DNA of 64,000 nucleotides from contig NZ_CP069355.1 of the NCBI RefSeq assembly GCF_016864375.1, positions 372,001-436,000 on the forward strand, in the 5' to 3' direction. Positions 15,897 through 25,884 of this stretch are shown piece by piece. Position numbers and translations under genes: made by a program. How positions within the stretch are numbered: the first letter of the stretch is position 1; each line of letters starts with the position of its first letter. The notes below the pieces were generated by a model that made no database searches, was not told the DNA's origin, and saw nothing but the letters and a program-made list of their open reading frames with translations. This DNA is from Microvirga sp. VF16 (lineage in GTDB: Bacteria; Pseudomonadota; Alphaproteobacteria; Rhizobiales; Beijerinckiaceae).

Positions 15897-17309
15897 TCAA
15901 ATCCCAATTGCCTCGTAAGCGTCAGCAATCTGTCGGATGGACACGACATAGGCGGCTGTCCTGTAGTCACCTAATTCCGGCTGTGCCTCAAGAATATCGG
16001 CGATGCGTGTCCAGGTGCTGCGCATAACATCTTCCAGACCAGATCGCACGAGATCAATCTCAGCGCCCCCTTCCAGAAATTCGTCACGGATATCGGCAGG
16101 AAACGGCTTCCCCGTCATCCGCTCGAGTGCTGCAGCGATCGTGTGGTTGCGTCGTTCGCGCCGCCGCCGTTCCATCAAGCCGAAGGGAATGTGCGTCAGG
16201 TTTTTTACCCATTCGAAATAGCTCACGACGACGCCACCGGCGTTGACATAAAGATCAGGCAGGATCGTCGCTCCCCGGGAGCGCAGGATTTTGTCGGCCT
16301 CGAATGTGACGGGGCCGTTGGCGGCTTCTACGACGAGATGCGTGTTGATACGCCCTGCGTTCTCCAGGTGAATAGCGTTCTCCATTGCCGCTGGGATAAG
16401 GACATCGCAGCGCTCCTCGATCCCCGTCATGTCGCCCGCAAACGACTGGGCGTTCGCAAAGCCGAGGATGCTGCCGGTGCGCAGTTGGTGCTCCTTCAGC
16501 GCCTCAATGGGCAGACCCTCGGGATTGGTGACATATCCATCGCGTTCAGCCACAATCGTGACTCGTGCGCCGTCCTCCTCGGAAAGAAACTTAGCCGCAT
16601 GATAGCCCACGTTGCCGAACCCTTGGAGGGTCACCGAGGCGCCGTTGAGATCGCGCCGGCCGTTTAAGCCTGTCGTGCGGGCATCCCGGAGGTAGCTCTG
16701 GATGGCAAACTGTACGCCTCGCCCTGTGGCTTCCGTGCGTCCAGCAATGCCGCCCTTCGACAGCGGTTTTCCCGTCACACAAGCGCGCGCATTGACCACA
16801 TCGGTGGGATTGGCGCGGCGGAACTCGTCCACCATCCAAGCCATTTCTCGCTCACCTGTGCCGACATCCGGGGCAGGAACATTGAGGCCGGGGCCGATCA
16901 GACCACGCTTGTTGAGTTCCTGAGTGAACCGCCGGGTGATACGCTCAAGCTCCTGAGGGGTCCACTCGCGTGGATCAATCTTGAGCGCGCCTTTCGAACC
17001 GCCGAACGGCACATCGACGAGCGAGCATTTGAGCGTCATCAGAGCGGCAAGTGCTTCAACCTCCTCAGCATCGGCATTGGGCGCATAGCGGATACCACCC
17101 TTCACGGGCTCGCAGTGCTCGCTGTGGACGGATCGCCAGCCGATAAAGCTGTACATGCGCCCGCGCAGTCTTACGCCAAATCGTACTGTGTAGGTCGAGT
17201 TGCACTGGATGATCCGCTCTGCCAACCCTTCGGGTAGGTCGAGAAACGACATAGCGTGGCGGAAATTTTGGTCAACGCTCTTCAGAAAGCCAGCGGATAT
17301 AGCTTGCAT
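15897..17309 (-). CDS. gdhA: Glutamate dehydrogenase (Glu/Leu/Phe/Val family)
   Basis: Reversible oxidative deamination of glutamate to 2-oxoglutarate and ammonia, 470 residues. The substrate part contains PVKGGIRYAPNADAEEVEALA and the catalytic Lys region VDVPFGGSKGAL; the NAD(P) fold contains VTLQGFGNVGYHAA (GxGxxG) near residue 240. The start has AGGAAGTG upstream. It is separate from the aldehyde dehydrogenase gene by 233 bases, so it may have its own promoter. In this block it could release the amino groups collected by the aminotransferase at 19217. Coenzyme preference was not deduced. Confidence 0.92.
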   Translation of the reverse strand: MQAISAGFLKSVDQNFRHAMSFLDLPEGLAERIIQCNSTYTVRFGVRLRGRMYSFIGWRSVHSEHCEPVKGGIRYAPNADAEEVEALAALMTLKCSLVDVPFGGSKGALKIDPREWTPQELERITRRFTQELNKRGLIGPGLNVPAPDVGTGEREMAWMVDEFRRANPTDVVNARACVTGKPLSKGGIAGRTEATGRGVQFAIQSYLRDARTTGLNGRRDLNGASVTLQGFGNVGYHAAKFLSEEDGARVTIVAERDGYVTNPEGLPIEALKEHQLRTGSILGFANAQSFAGDMTGIEERCDVLIPAAMENAIHLENAGRINTHLVVEAANGPVTFEADKILRSRGATILPDLYVNAGGVVVSYFEWVKNLTHIPFGLMERRRRERRNHTIAAALERMTGKPFPADIRDEFLEGGAEIDLVRSGLEDVMRSTWTRIADILEAQPELGDYRTAAYVVSIRQIADAYEAIGI

Positions 17310-17542
17310 TATTCACTTCCTATCGTTCAAACTACTACTGCGGCAGTTACAACCGCCCGTACTTCCTCACACAACTGCAATGTCCTCCCTCTACTCGTGG
17401 GAATGTCCCGATGGGACGTCGGAGCGAGACGCCTTCCTCACAGATTGCTTGCGCTGCGGCCAATTTTTCGCGGGCCGGAGCACATCCGACGTGAGGGAGT
17501 TATTCGGTACCGATCCTCGAAGTCGAAAGTTGAGAGCGGCCC

Positions 17543-18952
17543 TCACCTACGATTGATGCAGACCACCTTGGGTTGGGTCATGTCCTCGTAAGCGAAGCGC
17601 ACGCCTTCTCTGCCCATGCTACCGTATTTGAAGCCTCCGAAGGGCATGGCATCGAACCGGTAATCTGACGAGTCGTTGATCATTACCCCTCCAGCATCGA
17701 TCCGGCCTGCCGCTTCCAGCGCAGCAACCAGATTGTTGGTAAAGATGCCCGCATGCAGACTGTATTCCGGATCATTGGCCATCCCGATTGCTTCGTCGAG
17801 CGTACTGAACGAAGCAAGCATGGCCACAGGGGCGAAGACTTCCTCGCGCCAAAGGCAGCAGGTATGTGGGGTCCCCTCAAGTACCGTAGGGTGATAAAGA
17901 GATCCGTCACGGCGGTGTCCGCACAACAATTTGGCACCGGCGGCAATGGCGCCATTGACCGCTACTTCGGCTCGCTCTGCCGCTTGCTGTGAGATCATCG
18001 GACCGACGTCGGTATCTTGGCGGGAAGGATCCCCGGCTTTCAGCTTCTTTGTTGCTTCGACGAAGGCATCGCGAAAGCGGCCGTAGAGTTCAGCTTGCAC
18101 TAAGATACGTTGGGCACCGATGCAGTTCTGGCCGGCGGCCCAATAGGCCCCAGAAACGCAGCTCTCTACCGCTTTATCGAAGTCGCAATCGTTCATGACG
18201 ATGACTGGTGCGTTGCCTCCGAGCTCCATGGCCAGCTTCTTGAGCCCGGCCGCGCGGCTGATAGCCTCCCCGGTCGCAAACCCGCCGGTGAAGGACACCA
18301 TGCGGACCTCGCGTGCAGAGACCAGGGCTTTACCGAGATCTGTCCCGCCGATCGCGACGGTTATGATCTCTTGCGGCAAACCGGCCTCAATAATTGCTTT
18401 GACGAGCCTGATTGCCGACAGCGGTGTCAGCTCCGAAGGTTTCAGCAGCACAGCATTGCCACCGGCAATTGCCGGGCCCAGCTTGTGGGCCACGAGGTTA
18501 AGCGGGTCGTTATATGGCGTGATGGCGGTGATGATGCCGAGCGGTTCGCGTGTGAACCAGCCCTGGCGCTGTTCCGATCCCGCATAGGAGTCGAAGGGCA
18601 CAATCTCACCCGCATTGCGCTTTGCCTCTTCCGCCGACAGCTTCAGCGTGTTGACGCAGCGAAGCACTTCCTTTCGAGCCTGAACGATTGTCTTCCCCGC
18701 CTCAAGCATGATCGTTTCGGCGAAGGCATCACGGCGATTGTCAACAATCTGGGCAGCGTTGTCGAGAATGCTCGAACGCTGATGCCTTGGAAGGTTCCGC
18801 GAAAGAAGTGCACCACGCCGCGCTCGTGCGATAAGCTCATCGATTTCACTTGAATCGGTCAAGTCGACCGAGTCTATGAGAGACCCATCATGGGGACTGT
18901 ACACGGGCATCGTGTCCGAGCCCTTTGCGACGCGAAGTTTGGCAGCGGTCAT
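17543..18952 (-). CDS. NAD(P)-dependent aldehyde dehydrogenase
   Basis: A 469-residue ALDH that oxidises an aldehyde to the acid. Visible landmarks are ITPYNDPLNLVAHKLGPAIA, the NAD-binding SFTGGFATGEAI, the general base in KLAMELGGNAPV and the nucleophile Cys in AAGQNCIGAQRILV. The EEAKRNAGEIVPFDSYAGSE segment places it near the lactaldehyde/phosphonoacetaldehyde (PhnY-like) branch rather than near betaine or GABA enzymes, judged by eye only. A good ribosome site (AGAGGAA) precedes the ATG. It follows an omega-aminotransferase that would generate aldehydes from amines. Real substrate unknown. Confidence 0.88.
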   Translation of the reverse strand: MTAAKLRVAKGSDTMPVYSPHDGSLIDSVDLTDSSEIDELIARARRGALLSRNLPRHQRSSILDNAAQIVDNRRDAFAETIMLEAGKTIVQARKEVLRCVNTLKLSAEEAKRNAGEIVPFDSYAGSEQRQGWFTREPLGIITAITPYNDPLNLVAHKLGPAIAGGNAVLLKPSELTPLSAIRLVKAIIEAGLPQEIITVAIGGTDLGKALVSAREVRMVSFTGGFATGEAISRAAGLKKLAMELGGNAPVIVMNDCDFDKAVESCVSGAYWAAGQNCIGAQRILVQAELYGRFRDAFVEATKKLKAGDPSRQDTDVGPMISQQAAERAEVAVNGAIAAGAKLLCGHRRDGSLYHPTVLEGTPHTCCLWREEVFAPVAMLASFSTLDEAIGMANDPEYSLHAGIFTNNLVAALEAAGRIDAGGVMINDSSDYRFDAMPFGGFKYGSMGREGVRFAYEDMTQPKVVCINRR

Positions 18953-19216
18953 TCGGCAGTTTCCTCTTTATCGGTTTAGCGCACTGCGGGCGCGGCGGCC
19001 ACCAATAGGTCAGTTAAGGCGCGGCTCGTTTGGCCACGCCCTACTCGGCTTCGTCAGAAACTCGGGCATCCAGAACTGTGTTCATGTCTTCGGCTAGCGC
19101 TAGCGCGCGCCTAGACGGAGGAGTTGGCGCGCCAATCACCGCTTCAACTCGGCACGCTCGCGACGCACGGCAGCGGCGGGCGGCGAGGCGACCCAAACTC
19201 TTTGGTTCCCAGTCGC

Positions 19217-20620
19217 TCAGGCCTTCTGGCCGTCACGGACGAGTTCATCCATGACTGAGCGAACGGCACCCTCCGCGATGGAGACGATCTCATCGACTTC
19301 CGCCTTGGTGGTGACCAGTGGCGGGGCAAACCCGAGAATGTCGCCATGCGGCATGGCGCGGGCGATCAGTCCGCGGTCGCGAGCCGCCTTGGAGATCCGG
19401 GGGCCAACCTTAAGCGACGGATCGAAGCGCTTCTTGCTCTCGCGGTCACCGACGAATTCGATGGCGCCCATCAGTCCAACGCCACGCACCTCACCGACGA
19501 TCGGCAGCTGCGCGAACTTCTCCTTGAGCTGAGCCTGGAAGTAAGCGCCAACCTCGCGGGCGTTGCCGGGAAGGTTCTCCTTTTCGACGATATCGAGAAC
19601 GGCATTGGCAGCAGCGGCGCCGATTGGATGGCCGGAATAGGTGTAGCCGTGCGAGAAAGCGCCGACCTTGTCGGCCCCCTCCTCCATCACCTTGTAGACC
19701 TTCTCGCCAACGATCGAGGCCGACAATGGGAAGTAGGCGGAGGTCAGGCCCTTGGCGACCGTGATCAGGTCGGGTTCGATCCCATAGTGCTGCGAGCCGA
19801 ACATCGAGCCGGTACGGCCAAAACCGGTGATCACTTCGTCGGCGATCAGCAGGACGTCGTGCTTCTTGAGCACCGCCTGGACCGCCTCCCAATAGCCGTC
19901 CGGCGGCGGCGTAATGCCGCCCGTGCCCAACACTGGCTCAGCGATAAAGGCGCCGACATTGTCGGGACCGAGGTGCTCGATCAGCTGATCGAGCTCGGCA
20001 GCGCGGCGGGCAGAGAATTCTCGCTCGGTCTCACCGGGATTGGCGCCCCAGTAATGATGCGGAACACCAGTATGGACGATCTGCGGCAGCGGCAGGTCCA
20101 TATGATCGTGGTAGAAGCTCATGCCGGTCATCGAGCCGGAGACGACGCTGCAGCCGTGATAGCCACGCTCACGCGAGATGATCGTCTTCTTCGTCGGCTT
20201 GCCGCGCAGGTTGTTGTAGTACCAGACGACCTTGGCCTGGGTCTCGTTGGCGTCCGAGCCGGACATGCCATAGAACACCTTGCTCATCTTGCCCGGCGCC
20301 ATCTTGACGAGGCGATCGGAAAGGATTGCAAGCTCGTCCGTCGTGTGTGCGGCATAGGAGTGGTAATAGGCCAGGCGATAGGCCTGACGCGAGATCGCCT
20401 CGGCGACTTCGCTGCGACCGTAGCCGACGTTGACGCAATAGAGGCCGGCAAAACCGTCGATCAACTGGTTGCCATGGGCATCCTGGATGCGGATCCCATT
20501 TCCGGTCTCGACGATCGTCGGCTCTCCAAGCTTCCCGGTGGCAAAGTCTTTGAGCTGCGTGAAGGGATGCAGGACCGTGTTGCGGTCCTTCTTGCTGATT
20601 TCGTTGATATTGATGGTCAT
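19217..20620 (-). CDS. Class III omega-aminotransferase
   Basis: PLP-dependent transfer of a terminal amino group, often to pyruvate, 467 residues. The N-terminal GFAGLYCVNVGYGRSEVAEA, the phosphate-cup MSGSDANETQAKV, the cofactor Asp in LIADEVITGFGRTG and the Schiff-base Lys in TVAKGLTSAYFPL are all in place. The layout is close to bacterial omega-transaminases for beta-alanine, putrescine or aromatic amines. It is on the same strand and just upstream of the aldehyde dehydrogenase gene (264-base gap), a common amine-to-acid pair. Substrate not known. Confidence 0.88.
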   Translation of the reverse strand: MTININEISKKDRNTVLHPFTQLKDFATGKLGEPTIVETGNGIRIQDAHGNQLIDGFAGLYCVNVGYGRSEVAEAISRQAYRLAYYHSYAAHTTDELAILSDRLVKMAPGKMSKVFYGMSGSDANETQAKVVWYYNNLRGKPTKKTIISRERGYHGCSVVSGSMTGMSFYHDHMDLPLPQIVHTGVPHHYWGANPGETEREFSARRAAELDQLIEHLGPDNVGAFIAEPVLGTGGITPPPDGYWEAVQAVLKKHDVLLIADEVITGFGRTGSMFGSQHYGIEPDLITVAKGLTSAYFPLSASIVGEKVYKVMEEGADKVGAFSHGYTYSGHPIGAAAANAVLDIVEKENLPGNAREVGAYFQAQLKEKFAQLPIVGEVRGVGLMGAIEFVGDRESKKRFDPSLKVGPRISKAARDRGLIARAMPHGDILGFAPPLVTTKAEVDEIVSIAEGAVRSVMDELVRDGQKA

Positions 20621-20718
20621 AAGATATTCTTTCGACCTGCTGCGTTAGGGCAGGCATTGTTGTGTGGAGGTGATCACCTCACAGCTCGCAAATTAAGTTT
20701 TTTGGCGCGCGGAGTCGT

Positions 20719-22107
20719 TCATAGGGATGAACTGGGCTGCAATCGGATAACGCCGATGGCATCCTCGACGTCAATTTGAGTCCCAAATGGCTTCGAGAGC
20801 TTTTGTAGCCGCTCCAGAATGGCAGTTGCTTGCGGCGGAGGAGCGAGCCGCGGCACGCCCCGGTTGGCAAACCTCTTCGAGAAACCGAGCTCGATTGGAC
20901 AGAGCCGCAGCTCCGCAAGCTGGTTCTCCTCAAATCGGCTAACCGCCACGATGCTCTCATAGATAACCGGATCGTTAAATCCCTTTGCCTCTTCCGCGAC
21001 TGTCACTTCGGCATCTGTGTCGATCCGTGGATCCTTACCGTAAACCTCGAACATATCAGCCCCCACGGGGGTTCGGAGGTCGTCATAGATGAAATTCCCC
21101 AAGCTATAAAAGATCGGCCGGCCCTTATAGATTTCGATGCCTCGCAATTGGTGCGGTCCGTGCCCGACATATGCGTCGGCTCCGGCATCAATTAGCTGGT
21201 GGGCAAACGACTGTTCGTAGTCAGGGGGCTGCTGGCTCCAGTTTCCGGGCTGATGACAGTGGCTGGTTGCGATGCAAAAGTCCGAGAACTGCTTGCCCCG
21301 ACGGATGTTTCGGAGAATGTCGGTGACATCGCGCGGGTTGGGCTCGTAGCTGTACCCGGGCTTGTCGCCCGTTTCATACGTTACTCCTCCAAAGTAGGGA
21401 TCGGGGGTGAATACGACCCGTTTTGGATCTTCGCGGGCCGGATTCGGAGCGGGCAAACTATCGCGTAGCTTCTTCAAGCTCTCAAGCATCGCCGGCGGGA
21501 CCAATATTCTAACCGCTAGGCGAAGGGCGTTGATTCCCGGTCTGCCAGGCGCTTCTCCAGCGGGATCGCACGCTCGCGACATGGGTGTGTACCTTGCTGC
21601 AAATGACACCAATGCCACGCGACCACGTGCGGTCTCTAGAAAGCGGGCAGCGCTGGCTTGTGCGAGATTTTCGCCCGCACCTGCATGAACGATACCGTTC
21701 TGATCAAGCAAATGGCTCGTTTCGCGCATGCCTTCAAGCCCCCAGTCAAGGGTATGATTGTTCGCGCGACTGACAATGTTGAATCCCATCGCCTTCAGGT
21801 CTGGTCCGACCTCTGGTAGACTGGCAATATATGCACCGCCGTATTCAGCCTGCGGACTTCCTTTGAACGATCGGATATCGAAGATGTTGGTTTCCAAATT
21901 GCCAAACGTCACATCGGCGTCATGAAGGATCTTGAGGATGTCGCTGAATCCGGGATGCTGGCCTTTGGTCAGCGACCGCGACACGATAAGGTCGCCGACA
22001 GCAACCATCGTGAAGCCGTCCGCAACATTCGTCGCAATCGAACCGACTGTATCATAGCTACCTTGCCGGGCGGGATCATCGCCGGCTACGGGTGGATTGC
22101 TCTCCAT
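20719..22107 (-). CDS. CapA-family protein (calcineurin-like fold)
   Basis: About 462 residues with no signal peptide. The fold is the CapA/PgsA type: TMVAVGDLIVSRSL near residue 35, VTFGNLETNIFD, VSRANNHTLDWGLEGMRET, then SHCHQPGNWSQQPPDYEQSF, DAYVGHGPHQLRGIEIYKGR and FYSLGNFIYD. These Asp, Asn and His positions form the metal site of this metallophosphatase-like family. Canonical CapA works in poly-gamma-glutamate synthesis at the membrane. This one has no membrane segment and sits among peptide and amine catabolic genes, so a soluble hydrolase role is possible. ATG 22107 is preferred because GGAG lies seven bases upstream; 22119 is the alternative. Confidence 0.82.
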   Translation of the reverse strand: MESNPPVAGDDPARQGSYDTVGSIATNVADGFTMVAVGDLIVSRSLTKGQHPGFSDILKILHDADVTFGNLETNIFDIRSFKGSPQAEYGGAYIASLPEVGPDLKAMGFNIVSRANNHTLDWGLEGMRETSHLLDQNGIVHAGAGENLAQASAARFLETARGRVALVSFAARYTPMSRACDPAGEAPGRPGINALRLAVRILVPPAMLESLKKLRDSLPAPNPAREDPKRVVFTPDPYFGGVTYETGDKPGYSYEPNPRDVTDILRNIRRGKQFSDFCIATSHCHQPGNWSQQPPDYEQSFAHQLIDAGADAYVGHGPHQLRGIEIYKGRPIFYSLGNFIYDDLRTPVGADMFEVYGKDPRIDTDAEVTVAEEAKGFNDPVIYESIVAVSRFEENQLAELRLCPIELGFSKRFANRGVPRLAPPPQATAILERLQKLSKPFGTQIDVEDAIGVIRLQPSSSL

Positions 22108-22259
22108 AGCATTCTCCATTTGCTGACAGTGTTGTTATTAGCCAGACGAGCCACCACACAGCTAAGCGCTCAATCGCTCGACAAACTCATCTGCACAGGC
22201 TGTGCCTGCATGCCTACTTTGAGACGGGGCAAGTTGTATTGATCACGGTACTCACTAAG

Positions 22260-23624
22260 TCATATCGAGCCGAGCTCGTGCAATAATGCGGCGCCTGTGC
22301 GGATTCCGCTGTAAAAGCAGCTGAGCTCCAAGTTTTCATTCGGCGCATGATTTGCTTCATCATGGTTCGCATAGGGAGTGACAAAAGCCGGAATCCCGAG
22401 AATTTTGGTGAAAACGTAGCCAGGCAGACTGCCGAATCCGGCCGGGATCAGCAGAGGTTCCTCGCCTTGCGCGGCTACGAAGGCGCGCACGAGAGGCGCG
22501 GTAAAAGGCGAGGCAATGGACGTTTTCGACGGGTACATGTCCCCTAGAGGGATAAGCTGCACATCAGGCGCGTATTTATCGACGTGGGCAGCTATCTTGT
22601 CGAAGACGTCCTTGGGATTCTGCTCTTCTACGAGTCTGATATCACACTTGACGACAGCTTCGCTGGGCAAAACGGTCTTGCCACCGGGGCCGCCATAGCC
22701 GCCATGGAAGCCATTGATCGTCAATGTCGGCTGGAAGCAAAGGCGGTCGTAGAAGGGCCTTCTCTCCGGCGCGTCCAGCCGGGAAATATCGAGCTTTCGC
22801 TTCAAGGCCTCGATATCGATCGGCAGGCGCTCGACCGCGATCAAATCTTCTTGTGAAGGCGGTTCGATGTCGTCGTGAAAGCCATTGATCGTGATGTCTC
22901 CCTCGGCATTCTTCATGGTGCCGAGCAGATGCACTAACGTCCAGATCGGATTGGGCACAACGCCGCCGTAGTTTCCCGAATGCAGATCGCTGTTTGCGTG
23001 GCGGCAGCGCAATTCAAATGAAACCTCTCCACGCGAGCCGAATTTGATGACAGGTGCGCCACTGGCATGGCGCGGACCATCGGCCGTGACCGCAAGATCA
23101 GCTCTTAGCGTATCCTTGTTGGCCCGCACGAAATCGGCAATGTGCGGGCTCCCGATCTCCTCTTCGCCTTCCAGAAACAGAATGACGTTGCATGGTAATG
23201 TGCCATGCACTTTGAGGTGGGACTCGATCGCAAGGACTTGCGCGAAATGCTGGCCCTTGTTGTCGCCAACACCGCGCGCGTAGAGCCGTCCGTCACGAAT
23301 GGTTGGCTCGAAGGGTGGCGAGAGCCATTGATCGATCGGGTCGGCCGGCTGCACGTCGTAATGACCGTAAAGCAGCACCGTTGGCTTGCCCGGCGCCTTT
23401 TCCCAGCGCGCAACCACCATCGGGTGCCCCGCTGTCGGTATCAGACTGGTCTCGAGACCAATATCCGTCAGCATTTCCACCAGCAGAGCGGCAACTTCGG
23501 CGATACCGACATTCTCGGCGCTGATGCTTGGATGCCGAAGGTAGTCCATCAGACGGTCGAGGAAGGGGGTGCGGTTCACCTCGATATGCTCGAAGACAGC
23601 GTTCAACGGATCAGAAGAAGACAT
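22260..23624 (-). CDS. M20-family dipeptidase
   Basis: A zinc-dependent peptidase of 454 residues. All expected ligands are visible: LYGHYDVQ (His, Asp), the bridging Asp in RGVGDNKGQ, Glu-Glu in LEGEEEIGS, Asp in AVTADGPRH and the last His in EANHAPNENLEL. The lid domain with ANSDLHSGNYGG lies between. ATG 23624 follows AGGTA; the frame upstream to 23711 overlaps the ATPase gene and is disregarded. It follows a complete dipeptide-type ABC transporter on the same strand, so it probably cleaves what that importer brings in. Cytoplasmic. Confidence 0.9.
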   Translation of the reverse strand: MSSSDPLNAVFEHIEVNRTPFLDRLMDYLRHPSISAENVGIAEVAALLVEMLTDIGLETSLIPTAGHPMVVARWEKAPGKPTVLLYGHYDVQPADPIDQWLSPPFEPTIRDGRLYARGVGDNKGQHFAQVLAIESHLKVHGTLPCNVILFLEGEEEIGSPHIADFVRANKDTLRADLAVTADGPRHASGAPVIKFGSRGEVSFELRCRHANSDLHSGNYGGVVPNPIWTLVHLLGTMKNAEGDITINGFHDDIEPPSQEDLIAVERLPIDIEALKRKLDISRLDAPERRPFYDRLCFQPTLTINGFHGGYGGPGGKTVLPSEAVVKCDIRLVEEQNPKDVFDKIAAHVDKYAPDVQLIPLGDMYPSKTSIASPFTAPLVRAFVAAQGEEPLLIPAGFGSLPGYVFTKILGIPAFVTPYANHDEANHAPNENLELSCFYSGIRTGAALLHELGSI

Positions 23625-23700
23625 TTTGTACCTGTAAAAAGAATGAAGGTCGGAGGATGCAGGGAGTTGTTGAGTGGCATGCCGCCATCGTGAGGGCATG

Positions 23701-24696
23701 CTACCTGTCATTCAGATGGCAGGCGCTCAGTCGCCCAGGTCCTACCTCCCGCAGGGCCGGTCGGTCCGTCTTGCAACGAGCAAAGGCGTGCGGGCATCGC
23801 GTATGGAAGCTACAGCCGGGCGGCGGCTTCAGAGGCGAAGGAATCTCGCTGTTGAGCGCGGAGAACTTCTTTTTCTTCGGCTCAAGCTGTGGGACTTCTG
23901 ACAGAAGCGCCTGCGTGTAGGGGTGGTTTGGCGACGCAAACATCGCCTCGGTCGCCCCCAACTCAACGATGCGGCCGAGATACATGACGGCCACCCGGTC
24001 AGCGACATGGGCAATGACTCCGAGGTCGTGGCTGACAAACAGATACGTCAGGCCGAACTCCTCGCGCAATTCAACAAACAGATTGATGATCTGCGCCTGG
24101 ATAGAGACATCAAGAGCGGCCGTGGCCTCGTCGCACACCAGCATGGTTGGATTGACGGCTAGCGCACGCGCAATGCCGATACGCGCACGCTGCCCACCAG
24201 AGAACTGGTGCGGGTAACGCCGTATGGCGGATGCGTCGAGACCAACACGGCCAAGAAGATCAGACACGCATCTTTCTTTTTGTCGCGCTGGGATTATTCC
24301 GTGTACGACAGGCGCCTCCCCAACGATGTCGAGCACCTTCATACGAGGATTGAGCGATCCCATTGGATCCTGAAACACCATTTGCACGGCAAGATTCGCG
24401 TGACGCCGTTCCACTTTGTTCATGCACGCGATGTCCTGGTCCTTGAATGCCACGACACCTTCTGACGGGTCCTGTATGCCCGCAACAATCCGGCCGAGGG
24501 TCGATTTTCCGCAGCCAGACTCGCCAACAAGACCGACGACCTCTCCTGGCATGATCGTCAGATCGACACAGTCGACGGCGCGTACGATTTGAGGTTCACG
24601 ATGCGCACCCAGAAGATTGGCGATCCTCTCAGAGGCGTCGAGAGGCTTTACGAAGCGCTTTGAAACATTCGCAAGTGACAGAATTGGCGTGCTCAT
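23701..24696 (-). CDS. DppF-type oligopeptide ABC transporter ATPase
   Basis: A 331-residue ATPase with Walker A GESGCGKST, Q-loop MVFQDPMGSLNPRMKV, signature FSGGQRARIGIARALAV and Walker B MLVCDEATAALDVSIQ. The C-terminal oligo_HPY extension with a Cys pattern (GCSFHTRCPHAFARCKTDRP) is typical of this family and may bind an iron-sulphur cluster. ATG 24696 overlaps the DppD stop (ATGA), which fixes the start. It is the fifth gene of the binding protein-DppBCDF operon. Confidence 0.9.
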   Translation of the reverse strand: MSTPILSLANVSKRFVKPLDASERIANLLGAHREPQIVRAVDCVDLTIMPGEVVGLVGESGCGKSTLGRIVAGIQDPSEGVVAFKDQDIACMNKVERRHANLAVQMVFQDPMGSLNPRMKVLDIVGEAPVVHGIIPARQKERCVSDLLGRVGLDASAIRRYPHQFSGGQRARIGIARALAVNPTMLVCDEATAALDVSIQAQIINLFVELREEFGLTYLFVSHDLGVIAHVADRVAVMYLGRIVELGATEAMFASPNHPYTQALLSEVPQLEPKKKKFSALNSEIPSPLKPPPGCSFHTRCPHAFARCKTDRPALREVGPGRLSACHLNDR

Positions 24697-25673
24697 GCCC
24701 CGCCCCCCAGGTTTGACGACGGATGAAAACAACGCACGCGACGGCCACCGACGTGTTCCGTGAGGCCCGGAGCATCAAGACAAGTTTCTGTCGCTCTGGA
24801 GCATCGTGGTCTGAAGGCGCAGCCTTCAGGCAGGTACGCCAGCGATGGCGTCACACCGGGTATCTGTGCAAGCGGTGACCCGCGGCGATTGCGGCTCGGC
24901 ACCGACTCGATTAGGCCCTTCGTATAAGGGTGTAATGGTTGCGTTAAGACATCGGCCACCTGCCCTTCCTCTACGAGGCGGCCAGCGTACATCACAGCGA
25001 CGCGATCGGCCAATGAAGCGACGACGGACAAATCGTGGGTAATCCAGACCAGAGCAGTACCCGTTTCGGCTGCGAGCGTCTGCACCTCGGAGAGAATTTG
25101 CGCTTGAATGGTCACGTCGAGCGCGGTCGTCGGCTCGTCAGCAATGATCAGCGAAGGACCGTGCAGAAGTGCAATTGCGATAGCCACTCGTTGGCGCATG
25201 CCGCCGGAGAATTGGTGGGGGTAAGCGAGTAGTCGCTCGTCAGGGGAAGGAATGCCGACTTTGGCAAGGGCGTCGCGGGCGCGGGTACGGGCCGCCTTTT
25301 CGCTGACCTTCTCATGTGCCCGGATCGTTTCGATCATCTGCGTGTCGATGCGCAGTACCGGATTGAGCGTTGACATCGGATCCTGAAAGATCATCGCCAT
25401 ACGGTGTCCACGCAGCGCTCGCAACGTATCCTCGCCTTCGCCGACCAACTCCTGCCCTTCAAACTTGACAGAACCCCGCGCAATGAGGCCCGGAGCGTCG
25501 ATCAGCCCCATGATCGCCAGCCCGGTGATGGATTTTCCAGACCCCGATTCACCGACGAGCCCCAGGACTTCACCGCGTGATACAGAAAAGCTCACGCCGT
25601 CGATGGCCTTCACAAGGCCATCGCGTGTCCCGAACGCTACCGCGAGATCCGATACTTCAAGAACCGCACTCAT
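24693..25673 (-). CDS. DppD-type oligopeptide ABC transporter ATPase
   Basis: A 326-residue ATPase with Walker A GESGSGKSI near residue 40, Q-loop MIFQDPMSTLNPVLRI, signature FSGGMRQRVAIAIALLH and Walker B LIIADEPTTALDVTIQ. The C-terminal CAFRPRCSRATETC motif matches the oligo_HPY region. It pairs with the DppF product as a heterodimeric motor under the two permeases. A 211-base gap separates it from the DppC permease gene, with no gene seen there; ATG 25673 stands. Confidence 0.9.
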   Translation of the reverse strand: MSAVLEVSDLAVAFGTRDGLVKAIDGVSFSVSRGEVLGLVGESGSGKSITGLAIMGLIDAPGLIARGSVKFEGQELVGEGEDTLRALRGHRMAMIFQDPMSTLNPVLRIDTQMIETIRAHEKVSEKAARTRARDALAKVGIPSPDERLLAYPHQFSGGMRQRVAIAIALLHGPSLIIADEPTTALDVTIQAQILSEVQTLAAETGTALVWITHDLSVVASLADRVAVMYAGRLVEEGQVADVLTQPLHPYTKGLIESVPSRNRRGSPLAQIPGVTPSLAYLPEGCAFRPRCSRATETCLDAPGLTEHVGGRRVRCFHPSSNLGGGA

Positions 25674-25884
25674 CGTTGGACAATCTCGTTCCTAAAAGGG
25701 TGTAGCGGTGTTCCATGACCTTGTTTGGTAATACTCGCCGGGACAGGCGCTTTCCTTTGGTAACTCATTGGCATTGAACAGCCTCCCAAATTTCATGTTC
25801 TTTTTTGACGGATGTACGACTTCATTTCGCGATCAGCGTTTTGTCATAACCCGTTTACCGGTACGTCAGGGTTTCAGCTGGCGC

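Noticed and set aside
15526..15900. Possible small minus-strand gene in the 15.3-15.9 kb gap
   Set aside because: No domain, no ribosome site, and it overlaps the end of the glutamate dehydrogenase gene.
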